Assembly: GCA_965221195.1 (NCBI GenBank)
Contig: OZ244864.1
Coordinates: forward strand, 496,001-560,000
DNA length: 64,000 nt
Origin: Poriferisodalis sp965221195
GTDB lineage: Bacteria > Actinomycetota > Acidimicrobiia > Acidimicrobiales > Poriferisodalaceae
Direction: 5' to 3'
Position numbers and translations under genes: made by a program. Below the pieces are notes generated by a model. The model did not search any database and had not been told where the DNA came from. It was given only the letters and a program-made list of their open reading frames with translations. This document shows positions 8,597 through 17,188 of this stretch, piece after piece (position 1 is the stretch's first letter; the number at the start of each line of letters is the position of its first letter).

Positions 8597-8875
8597 TCAC
8601 CGCCTGCCGCCTCGCTCTTGGCCTGCGTGAAACTTGAACGTACGCGTCGGTGCGAATTCGCCCAGCTTGTGTCCCACCATCGACTCAGTGACATACACCG
8701 GCAGGTGCTTGCGCCCGTCGTGTACGGCAATCGTGTGGCCGATCATCTCAGGGATGATCGTGGAGCGTCGGCTCCATGTTTTGATGACTTTGCGCTCGCC
8801 GCTCTCATTCAACTCGTCCACCTTGGCAAGCAGATGATCGTCAACAAACGGACCCTTCTTGAGACTGCGCGGCAT
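8597..8875 (-). CDS. rpsS: 30S ribosomal protein S19
   Basis: 92-residue protein of the small-subunit head. It starts MPRSLKKGPFVDDHLLAKV and contains TWSRRSTIIPEMIGHTIAVHDGRKHLPVYVTESMVGHKLGEFAPTR in pieces. The frame is open further upstream, but the start at 8875 is the family start. A 16-nt sequence at its 3' end (8590-8605) recurs at the start of rplV (8526-8541), so the 61 nt spacer is bounded by a short direct duplication. Confidence 0.97.
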   Translation of the reverse strand: MPRSLKKGPFVDDHLLAKVDELNESGERKVIKTWSRRSTIIPEMIGHTIAVHDGRKHLPVYVTESMVGHKLGEFAPTRTFKFHAGQERGGRR

Positions 8876-8879
8876 CGCT

Positions 8880-9716
8880 CTACCTCCGGGACCCTCGTGT
8901 CCGGCGACGGCGGACGATGAGGTCATTGGACTTGCGGTTCTTTGAGCGGGTACGACCTTCGGGTTTGCCCCACGGCGACACCGGATGACGTCCGCCAGAG
9001 GACTTCCCTTCGCCGCCACCGAGGGGGTGATCTACGGGGTTCATAGCCACCCCCCGAGTCTGGGGGCGGACACCCTTGTAGCGGTTACGACCCGCCTTGC
9101 CGATCTTGACGAGATCTGCCTCGGCGTTGCCGACCGAGCCGATGGTGGCGCGGCAGTCAATCGGCACACGTCGCATCTCAGTGGACGGCAGACGCAGCGT
9201 CGCATACGGGCCTTCCTTGGCCACTAGTTGCACGCTGGAACCCGCCGAACGGGCCATGCGGCCGCCCCCGCCCGGCTTCAACTCCACATTGTGAACCGTG
9301 GTGCCGACGGGCACATAGCGCAGCGGCATTGCGTTGCCGGTTCGCACTTCGGCACCCGATCCGTTGGCCAGCTTGTCGCCGACCTGCAGACCAGCAGGCG
9401 CCAAGATGTAACGCTTCTCGCCGTCGTGGTAGTGCAGCAGCGCAATGCGGGCGTTGCGGTTGGGGTCGTACTCAATTGTGGCGACCGTGGCTGGGACCCC
9501 GTCCTTGTTGCGGCGGAAGTCAATCACCCGGTACCGCTGCTTGTGGCCGCCCCCGCGATGGCGGGAGGTCTTGCGACCGTAGTTGTTGCGTCCGCCGGTG
9601 GAATGCTTCTTGGCCAAGAGCGAACGCTCGGGCTTAGCCGACGTGAGATCGGCAAAGTCGGAGACGGTCTGAAATCTCCGTCCCGGACTCGTCGGCTTGC
9701 GTGCTCGAATGCCCAT
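8880..9716 (-). CDS. rplB: 50S ribosomal protein L2
   Basis: Core protein of the peptidyl-transferase region; 278 residues, the normal length. It starts MGIRARKPTSPGRRFQTVSDF and carries the C-terminal signature GVAMNPVDHPLGGGEGKSSG with the conserved His needed for peptidyl transfer. It is followed by rpsS after only 4 nt. Confidence 0.98.
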   Translation of the reverse strand: MGIRARKPTSPGRRFQTVSDFADLTSAKPERSLLAKKHSTGGRNNYGRKTSRHRGGGHKQRYRVIDFRRNKDGVPATVATIEYDPNRNARIALLHYHDGEKRYILAPAGLQVGDKLANGSGAEVRTGNAMPLRYVPVGTTVHNVELKPGGGGRMARSAGSSVQLVAKEGPYATLRLPSTEMRRVPIDCRATIGSVGNAEADLVKIGKAGRNRYKGVRPQTRGVAMNPVDHPLGGGEGKSSGGRHPVSPWGKPEGRTRSKNRKSNDLIVRRRRTRGSRR

Positions 9717-9724
9717 ACCGAGTC

Positions 9725-10015
9725 CTACGAATTGAAAATCTGGATCGAGTCGCCCTCGGCGAGGGTGACGATGGCCCGCTTCGTGTCGGGCCGTTTACCG
9801 ACGGTGTTGTTGCGCCGGTTGCGCCTGTGCTTGCCTTTACGGTTGAGCGTGTTGACCTTGGCGACTTTCACGTCGAAGATTGACTCAACCGCTTGGCGAA
9901 TCTCTGGCTTGCTGGCGGAGGGATGCACACGGAACACGTAGATGCCCTCCTCAAGGAAGTCGTACGACTTCTCTGAGATCACTGGAGCGATCAGCACATC
10001 GCGGGGATGCTTCAC
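9725..10015 (-). CDS. rplW: 50S ribosomal protein L23
   Basis: Exit-tunnel protein and docking site for trigger factor and SRP; 96 residues. It shows DVLIAPVISEKSYDFLEEGIYVFRVHPSASKPEIRQAVE in parts, and the later VNTLNRKGKHRRNRRNNTVGK basic loop. It overlaps rplD by 4 nt. Confidence 0.97.
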   Translation of the reverse strand: MKHPRDVLIAPVISEKSYDFLEEGIYVFRVHPSASKPEIRQAVESIFDVKVAKVNTLNRKGKHRRNRRNNTVGKRPDTKRAIVTLAEGDSIQIFNS

Positions 10016-10824
10016 TGTGCCGCCTCTTCGGTCTCAGTTGTCTCGGAAACCCCGGTCTCGGAAACCCCAGCATCGGAAGCCCCAGTGTCGGAGGCCTCTG
10101 GGGTCTCAGTGTGAGGGGTCTCGGGGATCTCAGACTCGGAAGACTCAGCATCGGAAGCCACGGGTGTCTCAGACTCGGAAGACTCAGTGTTGGGGCTGGC
10201 GGGCTGGGCGCTTGTCGGCAGTGTGTCGCTAGTGAACACCAGCCAGTCCGAGCGCAAGATGTCGTACGCGTTCAGTTCGGTCGGGCTGACGGTGCTGACC
10301 GAAGCGAGATTGCGAAAGCTGCGACCTGCGATGTCGTGGGCCTCACTGTCGCCCAAAACCAGCAGAACCTGCCCACCTAAGGACAGGTTCTCAAGCACCG
10401 CAACGGCATCTTTGGTTCGAGGCTGCGCGAACCGCCACTCGTTGACGACCATGACACGCTCGCTGCGAGCCCGATCGCTCAGCGCTGAAAAAAGTGCTAA
10501 TCGCACTGTCTTTCGGTTCACTTTCTGGCTGTAATCGCGAGGTTTCGGCCCGTGCGCAACACCACCACCGACCCACTGCGGTGAGCGGGTTGAGCCGTGA
10601 CGGGCTCGGCCTGTTCCTTTCTGACGCCACGGCTTGGCGCCACCGCCCCGCACTTCGGCACGGGTCAGCGTGCTGTGACTGCCCCGACGCCGCGCAGCGC
10701 GCTGTGCAGTGACCGCTTGATGCAATGCCGCCATGTTCGGCTCAATACCGAAGATGGCTTCGTCGAGTTCGACAGTGCCAGCAGTGCCGCCATCGGGGGT
10801 TCGCACATCGAGCGTGAGCGTCAT
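10012..10824 (-). CDS. rplD: 50S ribosomal protein L4 with Ser/Glu-rich tail
   Basis: L4 contributes to the exit tunnel and regulates the S10 operon in some bacteria. The core (about 210 residues) has the conserved loop GGGAKPWRQKGTGRARHGSTRSPQWVGGG. The last 60 or so residues are a Ser/Glu/Thr-rich acidic tail made of repeating ETPEASD/SESE-like units; the DNA there (10021-10200) is visibly repetitive. The start at 10824 follows GGAGG; an upstream ATG at 10893 lacks one. It overlaps rplW. Confidence 0.95.
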   Translation of the reverse strand: MTLTLDVRTPDGGTAGTVELDEAIFGIEPNMAALHQAVTAQRAARRRGSHSTLTRAEVRGGGAKPWRQKGTGRARHGSTRSPQWVGGGVAHGPKPRDYSQKVNRKTVRLALFSALSDRARSERVMVVNEWRFAQPRTKDAVAVLENLSLGGQVLLVLGDSEAHDIAGRSFRNLASVSTVSPTELNAYDILRSDWLVFTSDTLPTSAQPASPNTESSESETPVASDAESSESEIPETPHTETPEASDTGASDAGVSETGVSETTETEEAAQ

Positions 10825-10834
10825 CGCTGCCTCC

Positions 10835-11512
10835 TCACGCCTCGGCCGGAGCTGTGCTGCGTTGTGGGGCGCCTGCCGAGGCCTTGCGGGCATTACGAAC
10901 GACGACGGTGCCGCCCTTGGGTCCTGGAACTGAGCCGCGCACCAGCAACAGGCCCTTGTCTGCGTCGGCTTCTACCACGGTGAGATTGAGCGTGGTGACC
11001 TTCTCACTTCCCATGCGGCCAGCCATACGCGTGCCCTTGAATACCCGCGACGGAGTCGCACAAGCACCGATGGCACCCGGGGCGCGATGAACGCGATGGG
11101 CACCGTGACTGGCTCGCTGACCTGCGAAATTGTGCCTCTTCATCGTGCCTGCGAAGCCCTTGCCTTTGGAAGTTGCTGTTACATCAACCAGCTCGCCTGA
11201 ACTAAAAAGGTCGGCGCCTAATTCGGCACCGACCGTGACATCGCTCACATCGTCAAGTCGCAACTCCACGAGTCGTACGCCAGGATCTACCCCGGCGCGC
11301 TCATAGTGTCCCATCGTGGGCTGATTGAGTTTGCGGGTTTCGCGGTGGCCGAAGGTGACCTGCACTGCGGTATAGCCGTCGCGCTCTGTGGTACGGATTT
11401 GGGTTACCCGGCAGTCGTCGACGCGCAGCACAGTCACTGGGACCACGCGGTTGTCGCTGTCCCAGAGCTGTGTCATGCCGACCTTGGTGGCAACAAGCGC
11501 CTTGTTCGCCAT
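10835..11512 (-). CDS. rplC: 50S ribosomal protein L3
   Basis: Early-assembly protein of 225 residues. It starts MANKALVATKVGMTQLWD and includes the L3 signature FAGTMKRHNFAGQRASHGAHRVHR and GSVPGPKGGTVVVRNA. In relatives rpsJ lies immediately upstream; here rpsJ is 21 kb away at 32650, so rplC is the first gene of its transcript. A new promoter must lie in the upstream spacer or beyond. Confidence 0.97.
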   Translation of the reverse strand: MANKALVATKVGMTQLWDSDNRVVPVTVLRVDDCRVTQIRTTERDGYTAVQVTFGHRETRKLNQPTMGHYERAGVDPGVRLVELRLDDVSDVTVGAELGADLFSSGELVDVTATSKGKGFAGTMKRHNFAGQRASHGAHRVHRAPGAIGACATPSRVFKGTRMAGRMGSEKVTTLNLTVVEADADKGLLLVRGSVPGPKGGTVVVRNARKASAGAPQRSTAPAEA

Positions 11513-12019
11513 GGGCGTCTCTCTCGTGCCTTCTTACTCACGCGCCACCCTTCAGAGCGGCACCACAACGACCTGCCCGCCCTCACGAGCGGCCCTGCAA
11601 CTTCCCGTCCGCCCTCACGGGCGGCACGTAAACGCTCCGCGCGGCACTGCCGGCGGAGCGGTGATCTGGTTGTGCCGACCGGTTCCGAATGCTGTTCGCA
11701 CCCGGCCTTGCCGGACATCAGTTCGGCACAGGCAGGGCTGCGCCGCGAACCAAGAAGCCTAGCGAGAGCCGCTCGCCACCCCAACCTGTCTTAAGGCCCA
11801 ACCTGCCCCCAAGCCCAACCTGCCTTCAGGCAAACTGCGGGCGGGTCAATGCTGCCTCTGGTTCTTCCTCTGGCACAGCAGGGCGCGGGAAACACAGCAG
11901 GGCGCAGGCGACACAGCACAAGTAGCGTCCGCTGCCGGGAGGCCGTCGCCCAGCGGCAGCGTTCCTGGTTCCATCGTAGATTGCCGAACCGATTGCCGAA
12001 ACACAAAGGGATATGTCGC
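11513..12019. other. Spacer between rplC and the divergent molybdenum-hydroxylase operon
   Basis: About 500 bases with no convincing gene. It must hold the promoters for the rplC-adk block (leftwards) and probably for the hydroxylase genes (rightwards). Visible structure: a 6-bp stem with tetraloop at 11609-11624 (CCGCCC-tcac-GGGCGG); a near-identical 16 nt direct repeat pair at 11578-11593 and 11610-11625; three CCCAACCTG units near 11782-11825; and two CACAGCAGGGCGC units near 11875-11910. I cannot assign -35/-10 boxes with confidence. Confidence 0.55.
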
Positions 12020-12949
12020 ATGAGATACGCCGCGCCTACCACCATTGACGAAGCCAGAGCCCTGCTCGCTGCCAACAGCAACGCCATCGTGTTCGCCGGT
12101 GCCACCGACGTGGTGCCGCAGATGCGAAGCGGCCGGTCCGAGCCGTCGATGGTGATCGACCTAAAGAAGATCAACAGATTGATGTCGGTAAGTCTCAAAG
12201 ACAATGTGTGGCAGGTCGGCGCAGCAGCACCAACTTCGGCGCTCACCGGCAATGCCGCTTTGAGCGCCGACTTTCCAGGTCTGTCGGAGGCCGCCGGCCT
12301 TATCGGATCGGACCAGATCCAGAGCCGCTGCAGCCTCGGTGGCAACCTGTGCAATGCCTCCCCCGCCGCCGATTCTGTGCCGGCTCTCGTGGTCAACGAT
12401 GCTGCTGCTGTCATCATCGGCGCCAGCGGAGAACGGCGGGTGCCGGTGGCCGAAGTGGTTACCGGACCTGGTCAGACTTCACTCGCCCATGACGAGATCG
12501 TGGTGTGCTTCGATCTGGCACGTCCCACAGACCACACCGCCGACGCATACCTTCGACTCACACCCCGAACGGAAATGGACATTGCCGTCGTCGGTGCCGG
12601 GGCGAGGATCACGTTGGACAGTGACGGAACTGTCAGCGCAGCCGCCGTCGCGCTGGGTGCCGTTGCACCCACCGTCTTGCGGGTACATGCCGCTGAAGCA
12701 GCGCTTGTTGGCAGCCGCTTGGACGACAACGCGCTGGACGCTGCTGTTGCGGCCGCAACTGCGGCCTGCAACCCCATCAACGACAAGCGGGGCACGATCG
12801 ACTACCGACATCATGTCGCCGGTGTACTCACCCGGCGTGCCATCAGCGCAGCCGCCGACCGCGCCAGAACGCGCGGCAGACCGCTCAATACACACAACAG
12901 TCCCGGACAGAGCAGCCCACAACAGCATCAGAACGGAGCATCCCGATGA
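12020..12949 (+). CDS. Molybdenum hydroxylase, FAD-binding subunit
   Basis: Medium (FAD) subunit of a xanthine dehydrogenase/CO dehydrogenase-type enzyme; it passes electrons from the iron-sulfur clusters to the acceptor. It has 309 residues. FAD-binding signatures are AGATDVVPQM near residue 35 and SLGGNLCNASPAAD near residue 110. The start at 12020 is chosen because AGGG precedes it and MRYAAPTTIDEARALL is a family-like N-terminus; the frame is open to 11849. It overlaps the next gene by 4 nt. The C-terminus has a short Gln/Ser-rich extension. Confidence 0.9.
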   Translation: MRYAAPTTIDEARALLAANSNAIVFAGATDVVPQMRSGRSEPSMVIDLKKINRLMSVSLKDNVWQVGAAAPTSALTGNAALSADFPGLSEAAGLIGSDQIQSRCSLGGNLCNASPAADSVPALVVNDAAAVIIGASGERRVPVAEVVTGPGQTSLAHDEIVVCFDLARPTDHTADAYLRLTPRTEMDIAVVGAGARITLDSDGTVSAAAVALGAVAPTVLRVHAAEAALVGSRLDDNALDAAVAAATAACNPINDKRGTIDYRHHVAGVLTRRAISAAADRARTRGRPLNTHNSPGQSSPQQHQNGASR

Positions 12950-13425
12950 GCCGCACCCATGTGAACTGTGAGGTCAACGGCGACGCTGTCGACTTCTTGA
13001 CCCCCGACGGGGAATCGCTGCTACACGCACTGCGGGACGAACTGGGGCTGATAGGCGCCAAGGAAGGCTGCGGCACTGGCGACTGCGGGGCGTGCTCAAT
13101 CATCATGGACGGGCGCGTTCAGTGCGCTTGCTTGATCTTCGCCCCCGAAGCTGACGGCACGGTGATCACGACCTGCGAGGGCCTTGCCGACGCCGACGGA
13201 TTGCACCCGTTGCAGCAATGTTTCCTTGAAGGCGCTGCACTGCAATGCGGGATCTGCACGCCCGGGTTCCTCATCGCTGCAAAGGCGCTGCTCGATAAGA
13301 ACCCAGACCCCACTGAGACCGAGGTCCGCTATGCACTTGCCGGCAACCTGTGCCGCTGCACCGGCTACGACAAGATCGTGCGCTCAGCGCTTGAAGCCGC
13401 GGTCCAGATACGCAATTCGGCCTGA
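12946..13425 (+). CDS. Molybdenum hydroxylase, [2Fe-2S] subunit
   Basis: Small electron-transfer subunit of 159 residues. The N-terminal plant-ferredoxin cluster site CGTGDCGACS is near residues 43-52. The C-terminal helical cluster site has CGICTPG and CRCTGYDKIV. It overlaps the FAD subunit by 4 nt and is 122 nt from the large subunit, so the three form one operon in the common medium-small-large order. The family works in the cytoplasm as a heterohexamer. Confidence 0.93.
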   Translation: MSRTHVNCEVNGDAVDFLTPDGESLLHALRDELGLIGAKEGCGTGDCGACSIIMDGRVQCACLIFAPEADGTVITTCEGLADADGLHPLQQCFLEGAALQCGICTPGFLIAAKALLDKNPDPTETEVRYALAGNLCRCTGYDKIVRSALEAAVQIRNSA

Positions 13426-13547
13426 TCTGGATCGGCTAGTTAAGACTTTTCTGGGCTGAGAAATTCCCGACCTGAGAACTTTTCGACCGTACAACCCAAC
13501 CGTATAACCCAACAGCACAGCCCGACCGTATAGGGAGATATCTGAAC

Positions 13548-15839
13548 ATGAGCACTACCGAAGCGCCTGCCAGCACTGGCACCCAAGCCAACCCCGCCGG
13601 ACGCAACGGCAACAGCAACGGCAGTTATCGCTGGGTCGGCACACGTCCGGTGCGCCACGACGGCCTCGACAAAGTGGCCGGCAAAGCGCGCTACGCAGCC
13701 GATTTGAACTTGGCTGGCATGCTGCACGGGCACATCCTGCGCTCGCCACACCCGCACGCCCGGATCATCTCAATTGACACTTCGGCCGCAGAAGCGATGC
13801 CCGGCGTGAAAGCCGTCGTGACAGGGGCCGATTTTCCGCAAGCCCCCCCAAAGGGCGCCACGCGCAACTTGATGTGTACCGTCATCGCACGCGACAAGGT
13901 GATGTACAGCGGTCATGCAGTTGCTGCTGTGGCAGCGACAACCCGCCGCGAGGCCAAGGCCGCAGCCGAAGCCATCAAAGTGTCCTACGAACTGTTGCCC
14001 CATGTGTTGAACATTGCCGACGCGATGGCCGACGACGCACCGATTTTGCACGACGATTTATTCACCCGCGGGGTAGATCCCCGACCTAGTGAGCCGTCCA
14101 ACATTGCCGCCCGCACTGTCTATGAACGCGGTGATGTTGAGCAGGGATTTGCCGGGGCCGACATAGTGATCGAGCGAGAATTCTCCACCCAGGCGGTGCA
14201 TCAGGGCTACATCGAGCCACACGCTTGCGTAGTTGACTGCGACCAAGACGGCAAAGCCGTGATCTGGGCCTCCTCACAGGGTCACTTCATGGTGCGCGCA
14301 TCAACGGCCACGGTGCTGGGCTGGGACACGTCACGCATCAAGGTGGTCCCAGCCGAAATCGGCGGCGGCTTCGGCGGTAAGACCACTATCTACATCGAAC
14401 CAGTGGCAGCGATGCTCTCCACAAAAGCCGGGCGCCCCGTCAAGATCGTGATGAGCCGTGAGGATGTGTTTCGCGCCACTGGTCCAGCTCCGGGGTCGAT
14501 CATCAAAATGAAGGTCGGTGCTCGCAATGACGGCACGATCACCACAGCGAAGGCTTGGCTGGCATACGAGAACGGTGCCTTCGCGGGCATGGCAGCGATG
14601 CTCGGCTGCATGTGCGTCGTGTCGGCCTACACCCTCGATCACCTCTACGTGGAGGGCTACGACGTGGTACTCAACCGGCCGGTCAATGTGGCATATCGAG
14701 CACCATCGGCGCCCGCAGCGGCGTTCGCAATGGACTCGGTGGTTGACGAGATAGCAACACGGCTGGGCATGGACCCTCTTGATCTCCGGCTTCACAACTG
14801 CCCATCACAGGGCGACCCAACGCCGTACGGGCCCAAGTGGCCAGTGATCGGGCTGCGCGAATGCCTTGAGGCGATCCGCGACAGCGACCACTACCAGTCG
14901 GAACTGCCCGCCGGTTGGGGCCGCGGGGTAGCCAGCGGTTTCTGGTTCAACATCGGCGAGGCGTCGAGTGCCACCGTGAACTTGAACGAGAACGGCACTG
15001 CCACGGTCATCACTGGCAGCCCCGACATCGGGGGGAGCCGTGCGTCGATGGCGTTAATGGCAGCCGAGGAACTCGGACTAGATGTGCACCTGATTCAGCC
15101 CGTCGTGGGCGACACCGAGGTGGTCGGCTTCACCGATGTCACCGAAGGCAGTCGCGCCACATTCGCCACGGGCATGGCAGTGGTAGAGGCGTGTCGTGAC
15201 CTAAAAGTGCAGCTACGCAAACGAGCTGCGAAGACTTGGGACTGTGAGCTTGAAGCGGTCGATTGGGTGGACGGCTCGGCAGTACACGGCCCCGGCGAGC
15301 ACGAGCCGCTGACCTTGGCAGCCATCACCGCCAATGCCAAACGAACCGGCGGACCGCTGGGCGCGACTGCGTCTTTGAATGCCCGCGGCGCCGGGCCGGC
15401 CTTCTCAGTGCAGGTAGCCGACGTGTCTGTCGATGAAGGCACCGGGCGCATCACCGTTGAGCGCTACACCACCGCGCAAGATGCCGGCACGGCCATCCAC
15501 CCGAGCTACGTTGAAGGCCAGATGCAAGGTGGCGTGGCGCAAGGTATCGGCTGGGCGCTGAACGAGGAGTACATCTACTCCGACGACGGCACGCTGGAGA
15601 ACCCAGGCTTTTTGGACTACCGGATTCCGGTGGCGTCGGACCTGCCGATGATCGATACGGTCATCGTGGAGGTGCCCAATCCGTCACATCCTTATGGGGT
15701 GCGCGGTGTCGGCGAGGTGGGCATCGTGCCGCCGCTGGCTGCGCTGGCCAACGCCTTGGCTGATGCCACCGGCTGCCGTGTTGCGGACCTGCCGCTCTCG
15801 CCGCCGCGAGTGCTGGCGGCGCTGTCGGACAAGAACTAG
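13548..15839 (+). CDS. Molybdenum hydroxylase, molybdopterin-binding large subunit (xanthine dehydrogenase family)
   Basis: Catalytic subunit of 763 residues. N-terminal aldehyde oxidase/xanthine dehydrogenase domain (about residues 35-140), then two molybdopterin-binding domains. GGGFGGKTT is near residue 271 and the catalytic-glutamate region GVRGVGEVG near residue 718. The active-site loop reads AYRAPSAP near residue 381. It is neither the AYXCSFR of form I CO dehydrogenase nor the AYRGAGR of form II, so I do not call it coxL; the substrate is unknown. No XdhC-type chaperone gene is visible nearby. A diverged copy of its 3' end occurs at 22710-22838. Confidence 0.88.
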   Translation: MSTTEAPASTGTQANPAGRNGNSNGSYRWVGTRPVRHDGLDKVAGKARYAADLNLAGMLHGHILRSPHPHARIISIDTSAAEAMPGVKAVVTGADFPQAPPKGATRNLMCTVIARDKVMYSGHAVAAVAATTRREAKAAAEAIKVSYELLPHVLNIADAMADDAPILHDDLFTRGVDPRPSEPSNIAARTVYERGDVEQGFAGADIVIEREFSTQAVHQGYIEPHACVVDCDQDGKAVIWASSQGHFMVRASTATVLGWDTSRIKVVPAEIGGGFGGKTTIYIEPVAAMLSTKAGRPVKIVMSREDVFRATGPAPGSIIKMKVGARNDGTITTAKAWLAYENGAFAGMAAMLGCMCVVSAYTLDHLYVEGYDVVLNRPVNVAYRAPSAPAAAFAMDSVVDEIATRLGMDPLDLRLHNCPSQGDPTPYGPKWPVIGLRECLEAIRDSDHYQSELPAGWGRGVASGFWFNIGEASSATVNLNENGTATVITGSPDIGGSRASMALMAAEELGLDVHLIQPVVGDTEVVGFTDVTEGSRATFATGMAVVEACRDLKVQLRKRAAKTWDCELEAVDWVDGSAVHGPGEHEPLTLAAITANAKRTGGPLGATASLNARGAGPAFSVQVADVSVDEGTGRITVERYTTAQDAGTAIHPSYVEGQMQGGVAQGIGWALNEEYIYSDDGTLENPGFLDYRIPVASDLPMIDTVIVEVPNPSHPYGVRGVGEVGIVPPLAALANALADATGCRVADLPLSPPRVLAALSDKN

Positions 15840-15880
15840 CCGGCGAAGTCACAGGCTGCAGCGTCACAGCAGACGGGGCC

Positions 15881-16132
15881 ATGGCAGTCGTTCACTTCTC
15901 GACTGACCAGCGCCAGCACACCGGCGGTATCTCAGAAGTCGGCATCGACGCTGCGAATGTGCGCGAACTCCTACGACATCTCTCGGAGCTGTACCCGTCC
16001 CTGAACGCGCATCTCGTCGAGACGTCGTCCACGGCCGTCGCCATCGACGGTGAGATCATCCCCGACCCGTGGCTCGAATCCCTCACCGAGACATCAGAAG
16101 TACACCTAGTCCGCCCGCTCGCGGGCGGCTGA
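15881..16132 (+). CDS. MoaD/ThiS-like sulfur-carrier protein
   Basis: 83-residue protein with the ubiquitin-like sulfur-carrier pattern and the required terminal Gly-Gly (RPLAGG). Members become thiocarboxylated and donate sulfur, for example in molybdopterin synthesis. Its position 41 nt after a molybdenum hydroxylase makes a MoaD role attractive, but a MoaE partner is not in the window and ThiS-like roles remain possible. The last codons sit in a perfect inverted repeat (16111-16128, CCGCCCGC-tc-GCGGGCGG), which could help end transcription. Confidence 0.72.
   Translation: MAVVHFSTDQRQHTGGISEVGIDAANVRELLRHLSELYPSLNAHLVETSSTAVAIDGEIIPDPWLESLTETSEVHLVRPLAGG
16111..16128. other. Perfect inverted repeat at the end of the MoaD-like gene
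   Basis: An 8-bp GC stem with a 2-base loop overlaps the last codons and is close to the stop. No T-run follows, so it is at best an unusual terminator; it may simply reflect the Pro-Leu-Ala-Gly-Gly coding sequence. Confidence 0.45.
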
Positions 16133-16239
16133 GCCATCGCATCAATGCATGAAAGTCCGTGGCGACAGATGCGCCGCAGACAGCAGTTCGTTGAACATTT
16201 CCCGCTCACGCCGACGGTGCTGCTGTTCCAGATGTGGTG

Positions 16240-16245
16240 TACGAT
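16240..16245 (+). promoter_or_regulatory. Putative -10 box of a leaderless vapBC transcript
   Basis: TACGAT ends 6 nt before the vapB ATG. That spacing would place the transcription start at the A of the ATG, as expected for a leaderless mRNA, and no ribosome site is seen. Leaderless toxin-antitoxin mRNAs are common in actinobacteria. No clear -35 box is visible. Confidence 0.45.
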
Positions 16246-16251
16246 TGGTGT

Positions 16252-16683
16252 ATGGCACGAACGAACATCGACATCGACGATGAGGCATGCGAACAGATCA
16301 TGCGCCGCCACAGGCTCCGCTCCAAGCGTGAAGCCGTGAATCTGGCGCTGCGCAGCTTCGCGGAGGCACCGCTTCCGGGAAACCACGATTCTTCCTTGCA
16401 GCGATCTGGCTTGGGGAACGATCTCGATCTAAAGCATGCGACACAACTCGAGCGACTCCGAGAGGCGACTGAGATGAGTGCCGCCGAGATAGTGGATCTT
16501 GGCCTTGACCTCCTAGAGCAGCATCTTTCCGAACAGCACCGGAGCCGTGCGGCCGCAGTGCTTTCGAGTGCGTTCGTCGGCTGCCTGCCCGAAGCCCCCA
16601 GCGACTTGGCGCTCAACTACCGTAGCTACTTGGCTGAGTCGTTCGGCGACAACACGACGCACGGCCAGCACTGTGCTGGCTGA
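16252..16683 (+). CDS. vapB: VapB-type antitoxin with an extra C-terminal region
   Basis: Antitoxin of a type II pair. Residues 1-40 (ARTNIDIDDEACEQIMRRHRLRSKREAVNLALR) match the ribbon-helix-helix DNA-binding start of VapB (DUF2191) proteins, which normally have 60-90 residues. Here there are 143. The second half contains another helix-turn-like segment (TQLERLREATEMSAAEIVDLGLDLLE) and a toxin-binding-like tail (ALNYRSYLAESF), so it may be two antitoxin modules in series. The start at 16252 (MARTN) is chosen over 16234. It overlaps vapC by 11 nt. Confidence 0.8.
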   Translation: MARTNIDIDDEACEQIMRRHRLRSKREAVNLALRSFAEAPLPGNHDSSLQRSGLGNDLDLKHATQLERLREATEMSAAEIVDLGLDLLEQHLSEQHRSRAAAVLSSAFVGCLPEAPSDLALNYRSYLAESFGDNTTHGQHCAG

Positions 16684-17107
16684 CACCGGCTACTGGCTGG
16701 CACTTGCGAACCCGAATGATGCCTGGCATGGTGCCGCCGTAACGGCGACACAGCATCTGACTGAGCCACTGGTGGTGACATGGCCGGTTGTGACCGAGAC
16801 GTGCCATCTGCTCGGCCGTTACGGAGGTGTTGACGCGCAGGTAGGTTTTTTGTCTCTGTTGAGTTCTGCCGCTGATATCTGCCAGCATCGCGTCAGTGAT
16901 GCTGTGTCGATGGGTGCGCTGATGGCCAAGTATCGCGATCTGCCCATGGACTTGGCCGATGCATCGCTGGTGGCCGCGGCCTCCGCTGTCGGCAGCGGTC
17001 GAATCCTGACAACCGACGAGCGCGATTTCGGCATCTACCGCTGGAATGTCAACGAGCCATTTGAAAACATGCTCGCACCGCATCGAAACAACGGCGGGAT
17101 GCCTTGA
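16673..17107 (+). CDS. vapC: VapC-type PIN-domain toxin
   Basis: PIN-domain ribonuclease of 144 residues, the toxic partner of the preceding antitoxin. Acidic positions of the PIN active site are visible: D near residue 4 (LADTGYWLA), E near 41 (VTETCHLLG), D near 93 (DLADASLVAAA) and D near 113 (TTDERDFGIYR). The start is a GTG at 16673 inside the end of vapB, which gives the normal PIN N-terminus and translational coupling. Confidence 0.87.
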   Translation: MLADTGYWLALANPNDAWHGAAVTATQHLTEPLVVTWPVVTETCHLLGRYGGVDAQVGFLSLLSSAADICQHRVSDAVSMGALMAKYRDLPMDLADASLVAAASAVGSGRILTTDERDFGIYRWNVNEPFENMLAPHRNNGGMP

Positions 17108-17188
17108 AGCAAGGTTGCGAGGGTGCGTGTGTTTGACTCTAGTTGTAATGTCCAGTGAGGTTGTTGACGCAACTTTGGTGGGGTTGGG

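Noticed and set aside
9228..9941. 237-codon plus-strand frame opposite rplB and rplW
   Set aside because: Spans two certain genes antisense, with no start signal.
11609..11624. GC hairpin before rplC as a riboswitch or intrinsic terminator
   Set aside because: Only a 6-bp stem with no T-run and no conserved aptamer-like elements; noted as structure only.
13548..15839. Naming the hydroxylase large subunit coxL (CO dehydrogenase)
   Set aside because: The active-site loop is AYRAPSAP, not AYXCSFR or AYRGAGR, so CO oxidation is not supported.
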